This document shows positions 52,788 through 61,952 of a DNA stretch of 64,000 nucleotides, piece after piece. The stretch is taken from positions 124,001 to 188,000 of the forward strand of contig NZ_JBNNUK010000006.1 of the NCBI RefSeq assembly GCF_050279675.1, in the 5' to 3' direction. Positions within the stretch are counted from its first letter, which is position 1. The number at the start of each line of letters is the position of its first letter. The stretch comes from Viridibacillus sp050279675 (lineage in GTDB: Bacteria > Bacillota > Bacilli > Bacillales_A > Planococcaceae). The notes beneath the pieces were generated by a model. That model saw only the letters and a program-made list of their open reading frames with translations, was not told where the DNA came from and did no database searches. A program made the position numbers and the translations under genes.

Positions 52788-53675
52788 TCATTCTCCTTCT
52801 TCGTTAAATGTTTGATTATTATCTCTTTCATAAACCATCATTTTTGGATAAGGAATTTCGATACGATTTCGATCAAAAATTTCTTTTACATCACGACGAA
52901 CCATACGTGATATTGCAAAATGTTGCATTGGTAACGTCTCCACTGAAATACGAAGGGAAACTTCTGCACCTACGACATTTTGTACACCTAATAATGTAGG
53001 AGGCGCAGTTATTTCTTCATGTTTTTTTGGTAGTTCTTTAAGATATTCCTCTATTAAGCGCTCTGCTTTAGCTATATCTGAACTATAAGCAACACTTACA
53101 TCGATAATAGCAATTGAGTTATTTATAGAATAATTTACAACATCAGTAATTGAACCATTTGGAACAATATTAATCTCACCTGAAGCACCTTTAATTTTAG
53201 TTGTACGTAGCCCAATTTCGAGTACAGTACCTTCTACTGAAGTGATTTTAATATAGTCACCAACACCAAACTGATCTTCAAAAATAATGAAAAATCCAGT
53301 GATAACATCTTTCACTAAGCTTTGTGCACCAAACCCGACTGCTAAACCCACGATTCCAGCACCTGCTAAAAGGCCTTTAATATCTATATTTACAGCTGAT
53401 AATATCGCTAAAATCGCAGAAAAATAAACTACATATGAAACAATACTTTGTACCAGTCTCAAAATAGTCTGATAGCGTCTTTCAGATGCGGGTTGTAACG
53501 GAGCTGGCGCTTTCAGACGGATTTCAAAGCCTTTACGAATAGCTATTTTAGCTACACGTACAACGACCATTGATAGTATCGTGATTGCTGTAATTTTTAT
53601 TGTTACCTTACCAAGACCTATCCACATTTCTTCTCTAGTCAAAACTGCCATAAAGTTGTTATACATTTTTTCCAA
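52788..53675 (-). CDS. MscS-family mechanosensitive channel (295 aa)
   Basis: Three membrane helices (about 15-125) are followed by the MscS beta domain and C-terminal alpha/beta domain. The pore-lining helix has the Gly/Ala pattern GAGIVGLAVGFGAQSLVKDVITGFFII, then FEDQFGVGDYIKI. It releases solutes on osmotic downshock. The start is TTG, 8 bases after GAGGAG. It overlaps or abuts the DUF951 gene. Confidence 0.93.
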   Translation of the reverse strand: MEKMYNNFMAVLTREEMWIGLGKVTIKITAITILSMVVVRVAKIAIRKGFEIRLKAPAPLQPASERRYQTILRLVQSIVSYVVYFSAILAILSAVNIDIKGLLAGAGIVGLAVGFGAQSLVKDVITGFFIIFEDQFGVGDYIKITSVEGTVLEIGLRTTKIKGASGEINIVPNGSITDVVNYSINNSIAIIDVSVAYSSDIAKAERLIEEYLKELPKKHEEITAPPTLLGVQNVVGAEVSLRISVETLPMQHFAISRMVRRDVKEIFDRNRIEIPYPKMMVYERDNNQTFNEEGE

Positions 53676-53746
53676 TTTCGATGCTCCTCTTGCATAAAAA
53701 ATTCTCGTTATGCGTATAATGCTGAAAAAAGAAAGAGAGATTCTGG

Positions 53747-54355
53747 ATGCTTATAACTTCGAATCAACCATTTTCACATGTTCTTCATTATAAAGAATCA
53801 GGTGCCATTTGGAGGTTGAGCTCTTTCCTTTTAGAGCATATACCATTTCATCACGAAAATCTTGTATTTTGCTGTATTGGAACCGATCGCTCTACTGGAG
53901 ATTCACTTGGACCATTAGCCGGCAGTTTTTTAAATCAGTATGTTTCATTTCCTTATGAAATTATAGGTACCTTAGAAAAACCCCTTCATGCACTGAATCT
54001 AACGGATACAGTTGATAATTTATCTACCCATGAAATAAAGCCGTTTGTAGTTGCTATTGATGCTTGTCTTGGTTCACAGCAGCGCATTGGGGAAATTATT
54101 GTTCATGAGGGACCTTTACTGCCTGGCAAAGCTGTGAAGAAGGAGCTTCCCCCTATTGGCGATATGTCTATAAAAGGCATAGTCAATATTGGAGGATTTA
54201 TGGAGCATGCAGTTTTACAAAACACTCGTCTACATGTAACTTACGAAATGAGCCAACAAATTTCGCGCGCTCTATTTTTAGCTTGGAGCCGTTATTCATT
54301 AAAAAAGGTACATGAACATAACCGCGATGGCCACAACGAATATTCCCGGAAGTAA
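53747..54355 (+). CDS. yyaC: sporulation protein YyaC, DUF1256 (202 aa)
   Basis: This member of the YyaC/Gpr-like peptidase fold shows CIGTDRSTGDSLGPLAGSFL, VVAIDACLGSQQRIGEIIVHEGPLLPGKAVKKELPPIGDMSIKG and a conserved GGFMEHAVLQNTRL. In Bacillus it is made in the forespore. AAGAGAG precedes the ATG. Its end overlaps the end of the DUF554 gene by 57 bases, tail to tail. It supports a spore-former. Confidence 0.92.
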   Translation: MLITSNQPFSHVLHYKESGAIWRLSSFLLEHIPFHHENLVFCCIGTDRSTGDSLGPLAGSFLNQYVSFPYEIIGTLEKPLHALNLTDTVDNLSTHEIKPFVVAIDACLGSQQRIGEIIVHEGPLLPGKAVKKELPPIGDMSIKGIVNIGGFMEHAVLQNTRLHVTYEMSQQISRALFLAWSRYSLKKVHEHNRDGHNEYSRK

Positions 54356-55003
54356 GTTTGCCACGCGGATTTTTGTTAAGCCTACTAAATTAAGGCCTAT
54401 TGCGAGAATCATAACTCCACCTGTTGCGGTCATTTCTTGAATGAACATTTGTAGTGCAGCATCAGGTATGAATCGACTAATTTGTCCTGCAAAAACAGCA
54501 ATAATACCTTGATACAAAAATACAGGAACAGCAGATAACATAACTCCTATCCCTAGTGTTGAAGCTAAAATTACTGCTGTAAAACCATCAATAATACCTT
54601 TTGTTATTAAAACAGAATGATCATTTCGTAGGCCGCTATCCAACGCACCTATAATAGCCATTGAACCGATAACAAAGATAAGAGTAGCATTAACAAAGCC
54701 TTGTGAAAGATTTCCATCTTTAGCCTTGTTTCCTAATTTCTTTTCCATAAACTGACCTAGACGGTTTAATTGCTTATCTAGATCCATCCATTCTCCTAGT
54801 ATCGCACCAAACACAAGGCTAACAATGATGATGATAAAATTCTCGCTCTGTATGCCCATTTGAATGCCCAATACTGCAACTGCCAGACCTATAATGCTCA
54901 TCACTGTCTCTTTTGTATTATCGGGTATCGATTGTAACAATCTACCAATTATTGTACCGATTACAATTAACAATGCGTTTATTGCTGTACCTAATAGAAC
55001 CAA
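54299..55003 (-). CDS. DUF554 membrane protein (234 aa)
   Basis: A YdfK-like DUF554 protein with about seven membrane helices (GTAINALLIVIGTIIGRLLQ, GALDSGLRNDHSVLITKGIIDG, GGVMILAIGLNLVGLTKIRVAN). Function is unknown. The frame opens at 55018; a TTG at 55003 lies 5 bases after GAGAGGAG and is the likely start. It follows parB by 11 bases, an arrangement common in Bacilli. Confidence 0.9.
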   Translation of the reverse strand: MVLLGTAINALLIVIGTIIGRLLQSIPDNTKETVMSIIGLAVAVLGIQMGIQSENFIIIIVSLVFGAILGEWMDLDKQLNRLGQFMEKKLGNKAKDGNLSQGFVNATLIFVIGSMAIIGALDSGLRNDHSVLITKGIIDGFTAVILASTLGIGVMLSAVPVFLYQGIIAVFAGQISRFIPDAALQMFIQEMTATGGVMILAIGLNLVGLTKIRVANLLPGIFVVAIAVMFMYLF

Positions 55004-55014
55004 GTGAACTCCTC

Positions 55015-55854
55015 TCAATCTTCGAGTAATTCTAATATACGTTCTAAATCATCAGCAGAGAAAAATTCAATTTCAATTTTCCCTTTGTTTTTTGATTCCT
55101 TAATTGTCACGTTCGTACCAAAATAATCTCGTAACTGTGACTCTTTTTCGGCAATAAAAATATCTTTTTTCACTTTCTTCTTTGTTTCACGTGAAACATT
55201 GTCATTCATAGATTGTACTAATGCCTCTAACTGTCGAACGTTTAAATGCTGGGTTAGCACTTTTTCAGTTACTTGTGATATTAATTTTCTTCTTTTCAAT
55301 CCTAGCAATGCACGACCGTGTCCCATTGTGATTTTGCCTTCTGACAAAAGAGTTCGGACATCTTCCGGTAACGCTAACAATCGGATATGATTCGCGATAT
55401 GTGGACGACTTTTCCCTAAACGTGATGCTAGCTGCTCCTGAGTTAAGTTTAAATTATCCATTAGATTTGTATAAGCTTCTGCTTCTTCAATTGGCGTTAA
55501 GTCCTCACGCTGTAAATTTTCAAGAATGGCAAACTCCATCATCTGTTGATCATCCATTTCTCGAACAACAACTGGAATTTCAGTTAACCCTGCAAGTTTA
55601 GAAGCTCTAAATCTTCTTTCACCTACGACAATTTCATAAAAATTTACTCGTTTTCGAGCAATTATCGGCTGTAATACTCCATGTTCTTTAATGGATAACG
55701 CCAATTCCTCGATTGCGGACTCATCAAAAATCTTCCGAGGCTGATATGGATTTGCACGTAAATCTGTTAATGCCAAATGCTCTACTGTTTCATTAGTCGA
55801 TAAAGATTCACCTGGGAATAATGCGTTAATTCCCTTTCCTAGACCTTTAGCCAT
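55015..55854 (-). CDS. parB: chromosome partitioning protein ParB/Spo0J (279 aa)
   Basis: This CTP-dependent sliding clamp loads at parS. It has an N-terminal ParA-activating segment (LGKGINALFPG), the ParB/Srx fold with GERRFRA (CTP site), the helix-turn-helix (LTQEQLASRLGKSRPHIANHIRLL) and a C-terminal dimer domain. A perfect parS lies in its own coding sequence. Its start overlaps the parA end by 8 bases. Confidence 0.97.
   Translation of the reverse strand: MAKGLGKGINALFPGESLSTNETVEHLALTDLRANPYQPRKIFDESAIEELALSIKEHGVLQPIIARKRVNFYEIVVGERRFRASKLAGLTEIPVVVREMDDQQMMEFAILENLQREDLTPIEEAEAYTNLMDNLNLTQEQLASRLGKSRPHIANHIRLLALPEDVRTLLSEGKITMGHGRALLGLKRRKLISQVTEKVLTQHLNVRQLEALVQSMNDNVSRETKKKVKKDIFIAEKESQLRDYFGTNVTIKESKNKGKIEIEFFSADDLERILELLED
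55183..55198. promoter_or_regulatory. perfect parS site
   Basis: TGTTTCACGTGAAACA, the 16-bp Spo0J/ParB nucleation palindrome, lies inside parB as in Bacillus subtilis. Confidence 0.95.
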
Positions 55855-56608
55855 TTTTAATCACTTCCCTTGCAAGCTCTAAATATCCCTCTGCCCCACG
55901 CGATTTTGCATCATATACAATAATCGGTTCCCCGTGACTTGGCGCTTCACTTAAACGGACGTTCCGTGGAATAACTGTTTTAAACACTTTATCTTGGAAA
56001 TACTTTTTCACTTCTTCAATTACTTGAAGACCCAAATTAGTACGTGCGTCGAGCATTGTTAATAAAACACCCTCAATTGTTAGCTGATGATTTAAATGCT
56101 TCTGTACTAATCGTACAGTTGATAATAGCTGACTTAATCCTTCTAAAGCGTAGTATTCACATTGTACAGGAATCAGAATTGAATCAGATGCTGTTAATGA
56201 ATTAATTGTTAATAAACCAAGAGATGGAGGACAGTCAATTACGATGTAATCATAGTCGTTTTTTATATCTTCAATTGCATGTTTTAACCGTACTTCTCTT
56301 GAGATTGTTGATACTAGTTCTATTTCAGCTCCAGCTAACGCAATTGTAGCAGGTACTATATATAAATTTTTTACTTTTGTTTCTCGAATGACATCTTTAA
56401 TTGGTTCGTCATCAATTAGCACATCATAAATACATTTATGTACTTCACCTTTGTTAACCCCAACTCCACTCGTTGCATTTCCTTGAGGGTCTGTATCAAT
56501 CATTAATACTTTTTTACCTAAATGGGCGAGGCAAGCGCTAAGATTAACTGATGTTGTAGTTTTTCCTACGCCGCCTTTCTGGTTAGCGATTGCAATTGTT
56601 TTACCCAC
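55847..56608 (-). CDS. parA: chromosome partitioning ATPase ParA/Soj (253 aa)
   Basis: This deviant Walker-A ATPase has KGGVGKTTTSVNLSACLA, DTDPQGNATSGVGV and VIDCPPSLGLLTINSL. It works with ParB in origin segregation and modulates DnaA. The start is GTG, 5 bases after AGGTG. It overlaps parB. Confidence 0.97.
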   Translation of the reverse strand: MGKTIAIANQKGGVGKTTTSVNLSACLAHLGKKVLMIDTDPQGNATSGVGVNKGEVHKCIYDVLIDDEPIKDVIRETKVKNLYIVPATIALAGAEIELVSTISREVRLKHAIEDIKNDYDYIVIDCPPSLGLLTINSLTASDSILIPVQCEYYALEGLSQLLSTVRLVQKHLNHQLTIEGVLLTMLDARTNLGLQVIEEVKKYFQDKVFKTVIPRNVRLSEAPSHGEPIIVYDAKSRGAEGYLELAREVIKNG

Positions 56609-56734
56609 ATGTGCACCTGCTTTCCAAAATCAATTTTATAAAAATAGGCAATATTAAATTAATTTGAATACCTAATTTTCATTCTATCAAAAAAATGTAC
56701 AATAGGCTCTTATTATAAAAGAAAAATATATAAA

Positions 56735-56767
56735 AAACTCTTGTCCACAATACTAGACAAGAGTTTA
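56735..56767 (-). terminator. terminator of noc
   Basis: A perfect 11-bp stem (AAACTCTTGTC/GACAAGAGTTT) with a T run on the minus strand, just past the noc stop. Confidence 0.8.
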
Positions 56768-56779
56768 AAATAGATGAAA

Positions 56780-57640
56780 TTATGATTTCTTTTTCGGTAT
56801 CTTCACAGTGATTTGATAAAACTCATCATGTTCTTCTTCTTCGGCTTCTACATTAATACCTGTTTTTGTGACCATCGTAAGTGATTGTCGAATCGTATTT
56901 AATGCGATTCGAATGTCTTTACTAATTGCTTTACGGGTTGGCTTGTTTTTCTTTGGCTTCTCAGCAGGATTTAGTATTTCATCAATTCTTTGCTCTAACT
57001 GTCGTACATTATAATCATTGTCGATTATTTCTTGTAACAACGCTAATTGCAATTCCTTGTCTTTGACAGGTACCAAAGCACGTGCATGACGTTCTGAAAT
57101 TTCCCTTTTTAAAATAGCCATTTGGATTTCTTCAGGTAGCTTTAATAAGCGGATTTTATTAGCTATTGTTGACTGACCTTTACCAAGCCTCTGGGCAAGT
57201 GCTTCTTGTGTTAAACCATGAAGTTCTAATAATTTTAGGTAAGCCTGTGCTTCCTCAATTGATGTAAGTTCTTCACGTTGTAAGTTTTCAATTAATGCCA
57301 CTGAAGCTGTTTCTTTGTCGTTCATTTCACGAACGATTGCGGGCACTTCTGTCCACTCTAGCATTTTCATCGCGCGATAACGACGCTCACCTGCAATTAT
57401 TTCGTAATGACCTTCTTCCATTTTTCGAACGACGATTGGTTGTATTACACCGTGTGTACGGATTGTTCGTGCAAGCTCTTCAATCTTCGAATCATCGAAA
57501 ATTGTACGTGGCTGATAACGATTCGGCTGGATCTCATCAATAAGGAGTTTGACAACCGATTCCGCACTTTCTACCTCATTTTTCGAGTCGTGTTCTACTT
57601 TCTCACCACTTCCAAAAAAACGTGAAAAAGTACTTTTCAT
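56780..57640 (-). CDS. noc: nucleoid occlusion protein Noc (286 aa)
   Basis: This ParB paralogue has the membrane-binding amphipathic N-terminus (MKSTFSRFFGS), the GERRYRAMKML CTP-binding motif and a helix-turn-helix (LTQEALAQRLGKGQSTIANKIRLL). It blocks Z-ring assembly over DNA by binding NBS sites. It is separated from parA by a terminator and has its own promoter. Confidence 0.96.
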   Translation of the reverse strand: MKSTFSRFFGSGEKVEHDSKNEVESAESVVKLLIDEIQPNRYQPRTIFDDSKIEELARTIRTHGVIQPIVVRKMEEGHYEIIAGERRYRAMKMLEWTEVPAIVREMNDKETASVALIENLQREELTSIEEAQAYLKLLELHGLTQEALAQRLGKGQSTIANKIRLLKLPEEIQMAILKREISERHARALVPVKDKELQLALLQEIIDNDYNVRQLEQRIDEILNPAEKPKKNKPTRKAISKDIRIALNTIRQSLTMVTKTGINVEAEEEEHDEFYQITVKIPKKKS

Positions 57641-57772
57641 CCCTTGGCACCACCTTTAACGATATTTCCAAGCATTCTCCATCTAATATCATAGGTAAAA
57701 GCCCGTTAGAAGGTGGAGAGAACTATATATATTTTGACTATCATTGTGCAATAAGTAAATTTTATACATATT

Positions 57773-57801
57773 AGTATAATTAATTTTGATAAAAAACGTA
57801 A
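57773..57801 (-). promoter_or_regulatory. SigA promoter of noc
   Basis: On the minus strand: TTACGT (57796-57801), a 17-base spacer and TATACT (57773-57778), about 130 bases before the noc start. Confidence 0.5.
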
Positions 57802-57813
57802 GAACCCCTTTTA

Positions 57814-57829
57814 TGTTTCACGTGGAACG
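57814..57829. promoter_or_regulatory. near-consensus parS site
   Basis: TGTTTCACGTGGAACG matches the parS palindrome at 14 of 16 positions. It lies between rsmG and noc, a usual parS position. Confidence 0.8.
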
Positions 57830-57835
57830 AAACAT

Positions 57836-58552
57836 TTATTGGATTGGCGATTTATTTGGTACGCCTGGCTTACGTGGATATTTTTTCGGTGTATTTTTTG
57901 TTTTATTAAAAATAAAAATAGAACGCTCACTATCTTCGATTGGTAATAAGAATGAATAGCTATCTATTAATTTAGCACCTAGTACTGTTAATGCTTTTTT
58001 TGCATCCTTCATCTCTTCATCACCACTTGCTGCTTTCATCGCAACAAAATGGCCGTTTGTTTTCACAAGCGGTATACATAACTCAGAAAGTACTGATAAT
58101 CTAGCGACTGCGCGAGCTGTCACAAGATCAAATTGTTCTCTATATTTCGGATTTTGACCAAAATCCTCTGCACGTGAATGAACAAATTCCACATGATCTA
58201 AATGTAGCTGTTCACTTAAATGTGTTAAAAATTGAATACGTTTATTTAATGAATCTACAATTGTCACCTTTAAATGTGGGAAACAGATTTTAATTGGAAT
58301 ACTAGGAAAACCAGCACCTGCTCCTACATCACATATAGATTGTACTTTATTGAAATCCATATAAAAAGTAGCACTAATAGAGTCGTAGAAATGCTTTAAA
58401 TAGACAGATGGCTGGTCAGTAATTGCAGTTAAGTTCATTTTCTCATTCCATTCAACTAATAGTTCAAAATAAGTATGAAATTGTTTTAACTGTCCCTCTG
58501 ATAACTCAATTCCTTGTTCTTTTAAAGCCTGCACAAACTGTTCTTCGTTCAT
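57836..58552 (-). CDS. rsmG: 16S rRNA m7G527 methyltransferase RsmG (238 aa)
   Basis: This Rossmann methyltransferase has the SAM motif CDVGAGAGFPSIPIKI, VDSLNKRIQFL, VHSRAEDFG and VTARAVARLSVL. AAGGGG precedes the ATG. It follows mnmG in the usual order. Confidence 0.97.
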   Translation of the reverse strand: MNEEQFVQALKEQGIELSEGQLKQFHTYFELLVEWNEKMNLTAITDQPSVYLKHFYDSISATFYMDFNKVQSICDVGAGAGFPSIPIKICFPHLKVTIVDSLNKRIQFLTHLSEQLHLDHVEFVHSRAEDFGQNPKYREQFDLVTARAVARLSVLSELCIPLVKTNGHFVAMKAASGDEEMKDAKKALTVLGAKLIDSYSFLLPIEDSERSIFIFNKTKNTPKKYPRKPGVPNKSPIQ

Positions 58553-58594
58553 GATTTTCCCCTTCCATGTAGTGCCACCGTTGGTTTTGTCGTA

Positions 58595-60493
58595 TTATTC
58601 GTTGCTTGCTAATTTCGCTATTCTACCTTGTTCAATATACACTAGTAAAATTGAAATGTCAGCAGGGTTTACACCTGAGATACGTGATGCCTGTGCAACA
58701 GATAGTGGTCTTACTTGTTTTAATTTTTGTTTTGCTTCAGTTGCAATCCCTGAAATTGCTTCATAATCAATGTTCTCTGGAATTTTTTTGTTTTCCATTT
58801 TTTTAAGCTTATCTACTTGTTGAAGTGCTTTTTCAATATAGCCTTCATATTTTACCTGAATTTCAATTTGCTCTTTTTCCTCTGTTGATAACTCGACAGG
58901 TGACTCAGTTAATGTTGACAATAATTCATACATCATTTCTGGTCGTTTTAATAGATCAGCTGCACGGATACCATCTTTTAATTCACTACTACCTAAATCA
59001 CGTAATAAGCCTTGTGTTTTAGCATCTGGTTTTAAAATTGTATCACGAAGACGTTTAATTTCATTGTCTACTTTTTGACGTTTTCTATCAAATTTATCAT
59101 AACGTTCTTGGGAAATTAAACCTGCTTCATAAGCTCGTTCAGATAAACGCATATCCGCATTGTCATGACGTAGTAATAATCGGTATTCTGCACGAGATGT
59201 TAATAGACGGTATGGTTCGTTTGTTCCTTTTGTTACAAGGTCATCGATTAACACACCTATATATGCATCTGCACGTCCTAGAATCATCTCTTCTTTACCA
59301 AGTGCTTTAGCAGCAGCGTTAATACCTGCCATTAGCCCTTGGCCAGCAGCCTCTTCATAACCTGAAGTACCGTTAATTTGACCAGCTGTATATAAATTAG
59401 CAATGCGTTTAGTTTCTAGCGTTGGCCATAATTGAGTTGGTACAATTGCATCGTATTCGATGGCGTAACCTGCTCTCATCATTTCTGCCTTTTCTAGACC
59501 TGGCACCGATTCCAACAGTTTACGTTGTACATGCTCTGGCAAGCTTGTTGATAACCCTTGAACATACACTTCACGTGTATCACGGCCTTCTGGTTCTAAA
59601 AATAATTGATGACGAGGCTTATCACTAAAACGAACAACCTTATCTTCAATCGATGGGCAATAACGTGGACCTGTACCTTTAATCATTCCTGAATACATTG
59701 GAGATAAATGAAGATTATCATTAATGATTTCATGTGTTTCTTCACTTGTATATGTCAGCCAACATGGTAATTGATCTGTAATATATTCAGTTGTTTCATA
59801 ACTAAACGCACGAGGCTCTGTATCACCAGGCTGAATTTCAGTTTTACTGTAATCAATTGTTTTGCTGTTAACACGTGGTGGTGTACCTGTTTTAAAGCGT
59901 ACTAACTCAAAACCAAGTTCTTTTAGATTATCCGCTAATTTAATAGATGGCTGTTGGTTATTTGGCCCACTTGAATACTTTAAGTCACCAATAATGATTT
60001 CACCACGTAAGAATGTACCCGTTGTAACAATAACTGTTTTTGCATGATAAACAGCACCAACTTGCGTAACGATACCTTTTACTTCACCATCTTCAACGAT
60101 TAATTCATCTACCATTGCTTGGTGAATTGTAAGGTTTTCTTCGTCTTCTAGTAATTTTTTCATTTCTCGTTGGTAAAGTACTTTATCTGCTTGTGCGCGT
60201 AGAGCGCGTACTGCTGGACCTTTACCTGTATTTAACATACGCATTTGAATATGTGTTTTATCGATAATTTTACTCATCGCACCGCCTAATGCGTCAATTT
60301 CGCGTACGACAATCCCTTTAGCCGGACCACCTACTGATGGATTACATGGCATAAAGGCAATCATATCGAGATTGATTGTTAACATAAGTGTTTTTGCACC
60401 CATTCTTGATGCAGCATACGCAGCTTCTACACCTGCATGACCTGCTCCAATTACAATCACATCGAACGTGCCTGCTTCAAATTTTGTTGGCAT
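58595..60493 (-). CDS. mnmG: tRNA uridine-5-carboxymethylaminomethyl modification protein MnmG/GidA (632 aa)
   Basis: This FAD protein works with MnmE to modify the wobble U34 of certain tRNAs. It has the FAD motif VIVIGAGHAGVEAAYAASRMG, MPCNPSVGGPAKG, GTFLRGEIIIGDLKYSSGPN, RFKTGTPPRVN and GQINGTSGYEEAAGQGLMAGINAA. Length is normal. Confidence 0.98.
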   Translation of the reverse strand: MPTKFEAGTFDVIVIGAGHAGVEAAYAASRMGAKTLMLTINLDMIAFMPCNPSVGGPAKGIVVREIDALGGAMSKIIDKTHIQMRMLNTGKGPAVRALRAQADKVLYQREMKKLLEDEENLTIHQAMVDELIVEDGEVKGIVTQVGAVYHAKTVIVTTGTFLRGEIIIGDLKYSSGPNNQQPSIKLADNLKELGFELVRFKTGTPPRVNSKTIDYSKTEIQPGDTEPRAFSYETTEYITDQLPCWLTYTSEETHEIINDNLHLSPMYSGMIKGTGPRYCPSIEDKVVRFSDKPRHQLFLEPEGRDTREVYVQGLSTSLPEHVQRKLLESVPGLEKAEMMRAGYAIEYDAIVPTQLWPTLETKRIANLYTAGQINGTSGYEEAAGQGLMAGINAAAKALGKEEMILGRADAYIGVLIDDLVTKGTNEPYRLLTSRAEYRLLLRHDNADMRLSERAYEAGLISQERYDKFDRKRQKVDNEIKRLRDTILKPDAKTQGLLRDLGSSELKDGIRAADLLKRPEMMYELLSTLTESPVELSTEEKEQIEIQVKYEGYIEKALQQVDKLKKMENKKIPENIDYEAISGIATEAKQKLKQVRPLSVAQASRISGVNPADISILLVYIEQGRIAKLASNE

Positions 60494-60521
60494 GCTCGTT
60501 ACTTCCTTTCTATATTTAAGT

Positions 60522-61907
60522 TTATTTCCCTAAACAAAATTGTGAAAATAGCTGATTGATTAGGCTTTCTTGCACGGTATCTCCAATAATTTCACCAAGA
60601 AGTTCCCATGTTCTAGTGACATCGATTTGAATCATATCGACAGGCACACCTGCATGAGCTGCTTCAATAGCATCCTTGATCGTTGAATGTGCTTGGTGTA
60701 ATAAAGCGATATGGCGTGCATTTGATACATATGTCATATCTCCAGCTTCTAATGATCCTTCAAAGAATAATGCCGCAATTGCTTCCTCAAGCTCTGTGAC
60801 ACCTTCTTCTTTAAGTAAAGATGTTGTCACCACTTTGCGTTTGCCAGCTAATGCTTGTACACGAGCTAAATCAATTTGTTGTGACAAATCTGTTTTATTA
60901 ACAACGACTATATAGTCCATATTTTGAATCGTTTCGAAAAGACGCTCATCTTCTTCAGTAAGTTCATCTCCATAGTTCACAACAAGAAGAATTAAATCTG
61001 CTTCTTTCAATACTTGCCTAGAGCGTTCAACACCTATGCGCTCAACTATATCCTCGGTCTCGCGAATACCTGCAGTATCTACCAAACGTAATGGAACACC
61101 TCTTACATTTACGTACTCTTCTATAATATCACGCGTTGTACCAGCAACGTCTGTAACGATTGCTTTATTTTCTTGTACAAGGCTATTTAATAGTGATGAT
61201 TTGCCGACATTCGGACGACCTAGTATAACAGTTGAAAGGCCCTCACGCAAAATTTTGCCCTGAGAAGATGTTTGTAAAAGTTTCTCGATTTCCTTCATTA
61301 CCCAATTAGACTTTTCGAGCATAAGTGGAATTGTCATCTCTTCTACATCGTCATATTCTGGATAATCTATGTTCACTTCTACTTGCGCTAGAGTTTCTAA
61401 TAATGCTTGTCTAAGTTCACCTATTAATCTTGATAATTTCCCGTCCATTTGACCAAGCGCAACATTCATCGCACGGTCTGTTTTTGCACGAATCAGATCC
61501 ATTACAGCTTCTGCTTGGGATAAATCGATTCGGCCATTTAAGAATGCTCTCTTTGTAAATTCACCAGGCTCAGCTAATCGTGCACCATTCTTCAATACTA
61601 ATTGCAGTACTCGATTCACTGAAACAATTCCACCATGACAGTTAATTTCTACTACATCTTCACGTGTAAATGTTTTTGGCCCTTTCATCAGTGATAGCAT
61701 TACTTCCTCTACTACCTCACCCGATTCAGGCTCCTTTAAATGTCCATAATGGATAGTATGTGACGGCTGTGTGGATAACTTTTTCCGATTCGGTGCATGA
61801 AACACACGATCTGCAATGGCAACAGCATCATCCCCACTCAAACGGACAATGGCAATTGCCCCTTCACCCATTGGCGTTGAGATAGCCGCAATTGTATCGA
61901 ACTCCAT
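60522..61907 (-). CDS. mnmE: tRNA modification GTPase MnmE/TrmE (461 aa)
   Basis: The N-terminal folate-binding domain (DTIAAISTPMGEGAIAIVRLSG) is followed by a helical domain with inserted G domain (GRPNVGKSSLLNSL, DVAGTTRD, DTAGIR, NKTDL) and ends with the catalytic Cys motif FCLGK. AGGAGGT precedes the ATG. It pairs with MnmG, the next gene. Confidence 0.98.
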   Translation of the reverse strand: MEFDTIAAISTPMGEGAIAIVRLSGDDAVAIADRVFHAPNRKKLSTQPSHTIHYGHLKEPESGEVVEEVMLSLMKGPKTFTREDVVEINCHGGIVSVNRVLQLVLKNGARLAEPGEFTKRAFLNGRIDLSQAEAVMDLIRAKTDRAMNVALGQMDGKLSRLIGELRQALLETLAQVEVNIDYPEYDDVEEMTIPLMLEKSNWVMKEIEKLLQTSSQGKILREGLSTVILGRPNVGKSSLLNSLVQENKAIVTDVAGTTRDIIEEYVNVRGVPLRLVDTAGIRETEDIVERIGVERSRQVLKEADLILLVVNYGDELTEEDERLFETIQNMDYIVVVNKTDLSQQIDLARVQALAGKRKVVTTSLLKEEGVTELEEAIAALFFEGSLEAGDMTYVSNARHIALLHQAHSTIKDAIEAAHAGVPVDMIQIDVTRTWELLGEIIGDTVQESLINQLFSQFCLGK

Positions 61908-61934
61908 AGATAATACCTCCTAAAAAATTAAAAA

Positions 61935-61952
61935 TTATCCACATGTGGATAA
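61935..61952. repeat. palindromic pair of perfect DnaA boxes
   Basis: TTATCCACATGTGGATAA consists of two abutting perfect DnaA boxes facing each other. A further perfect box (61770-61778) lies inside the start of mnmE. Confidence 0.75.

Noticed and set aside
53690..53720. TTGCAT/TATAAT pair upstream of yyaC
   Set aside because: The 19-base spacer is poor and a sporulation promoter is expected for this gene; no convincing SigF element could be fixed by eye.
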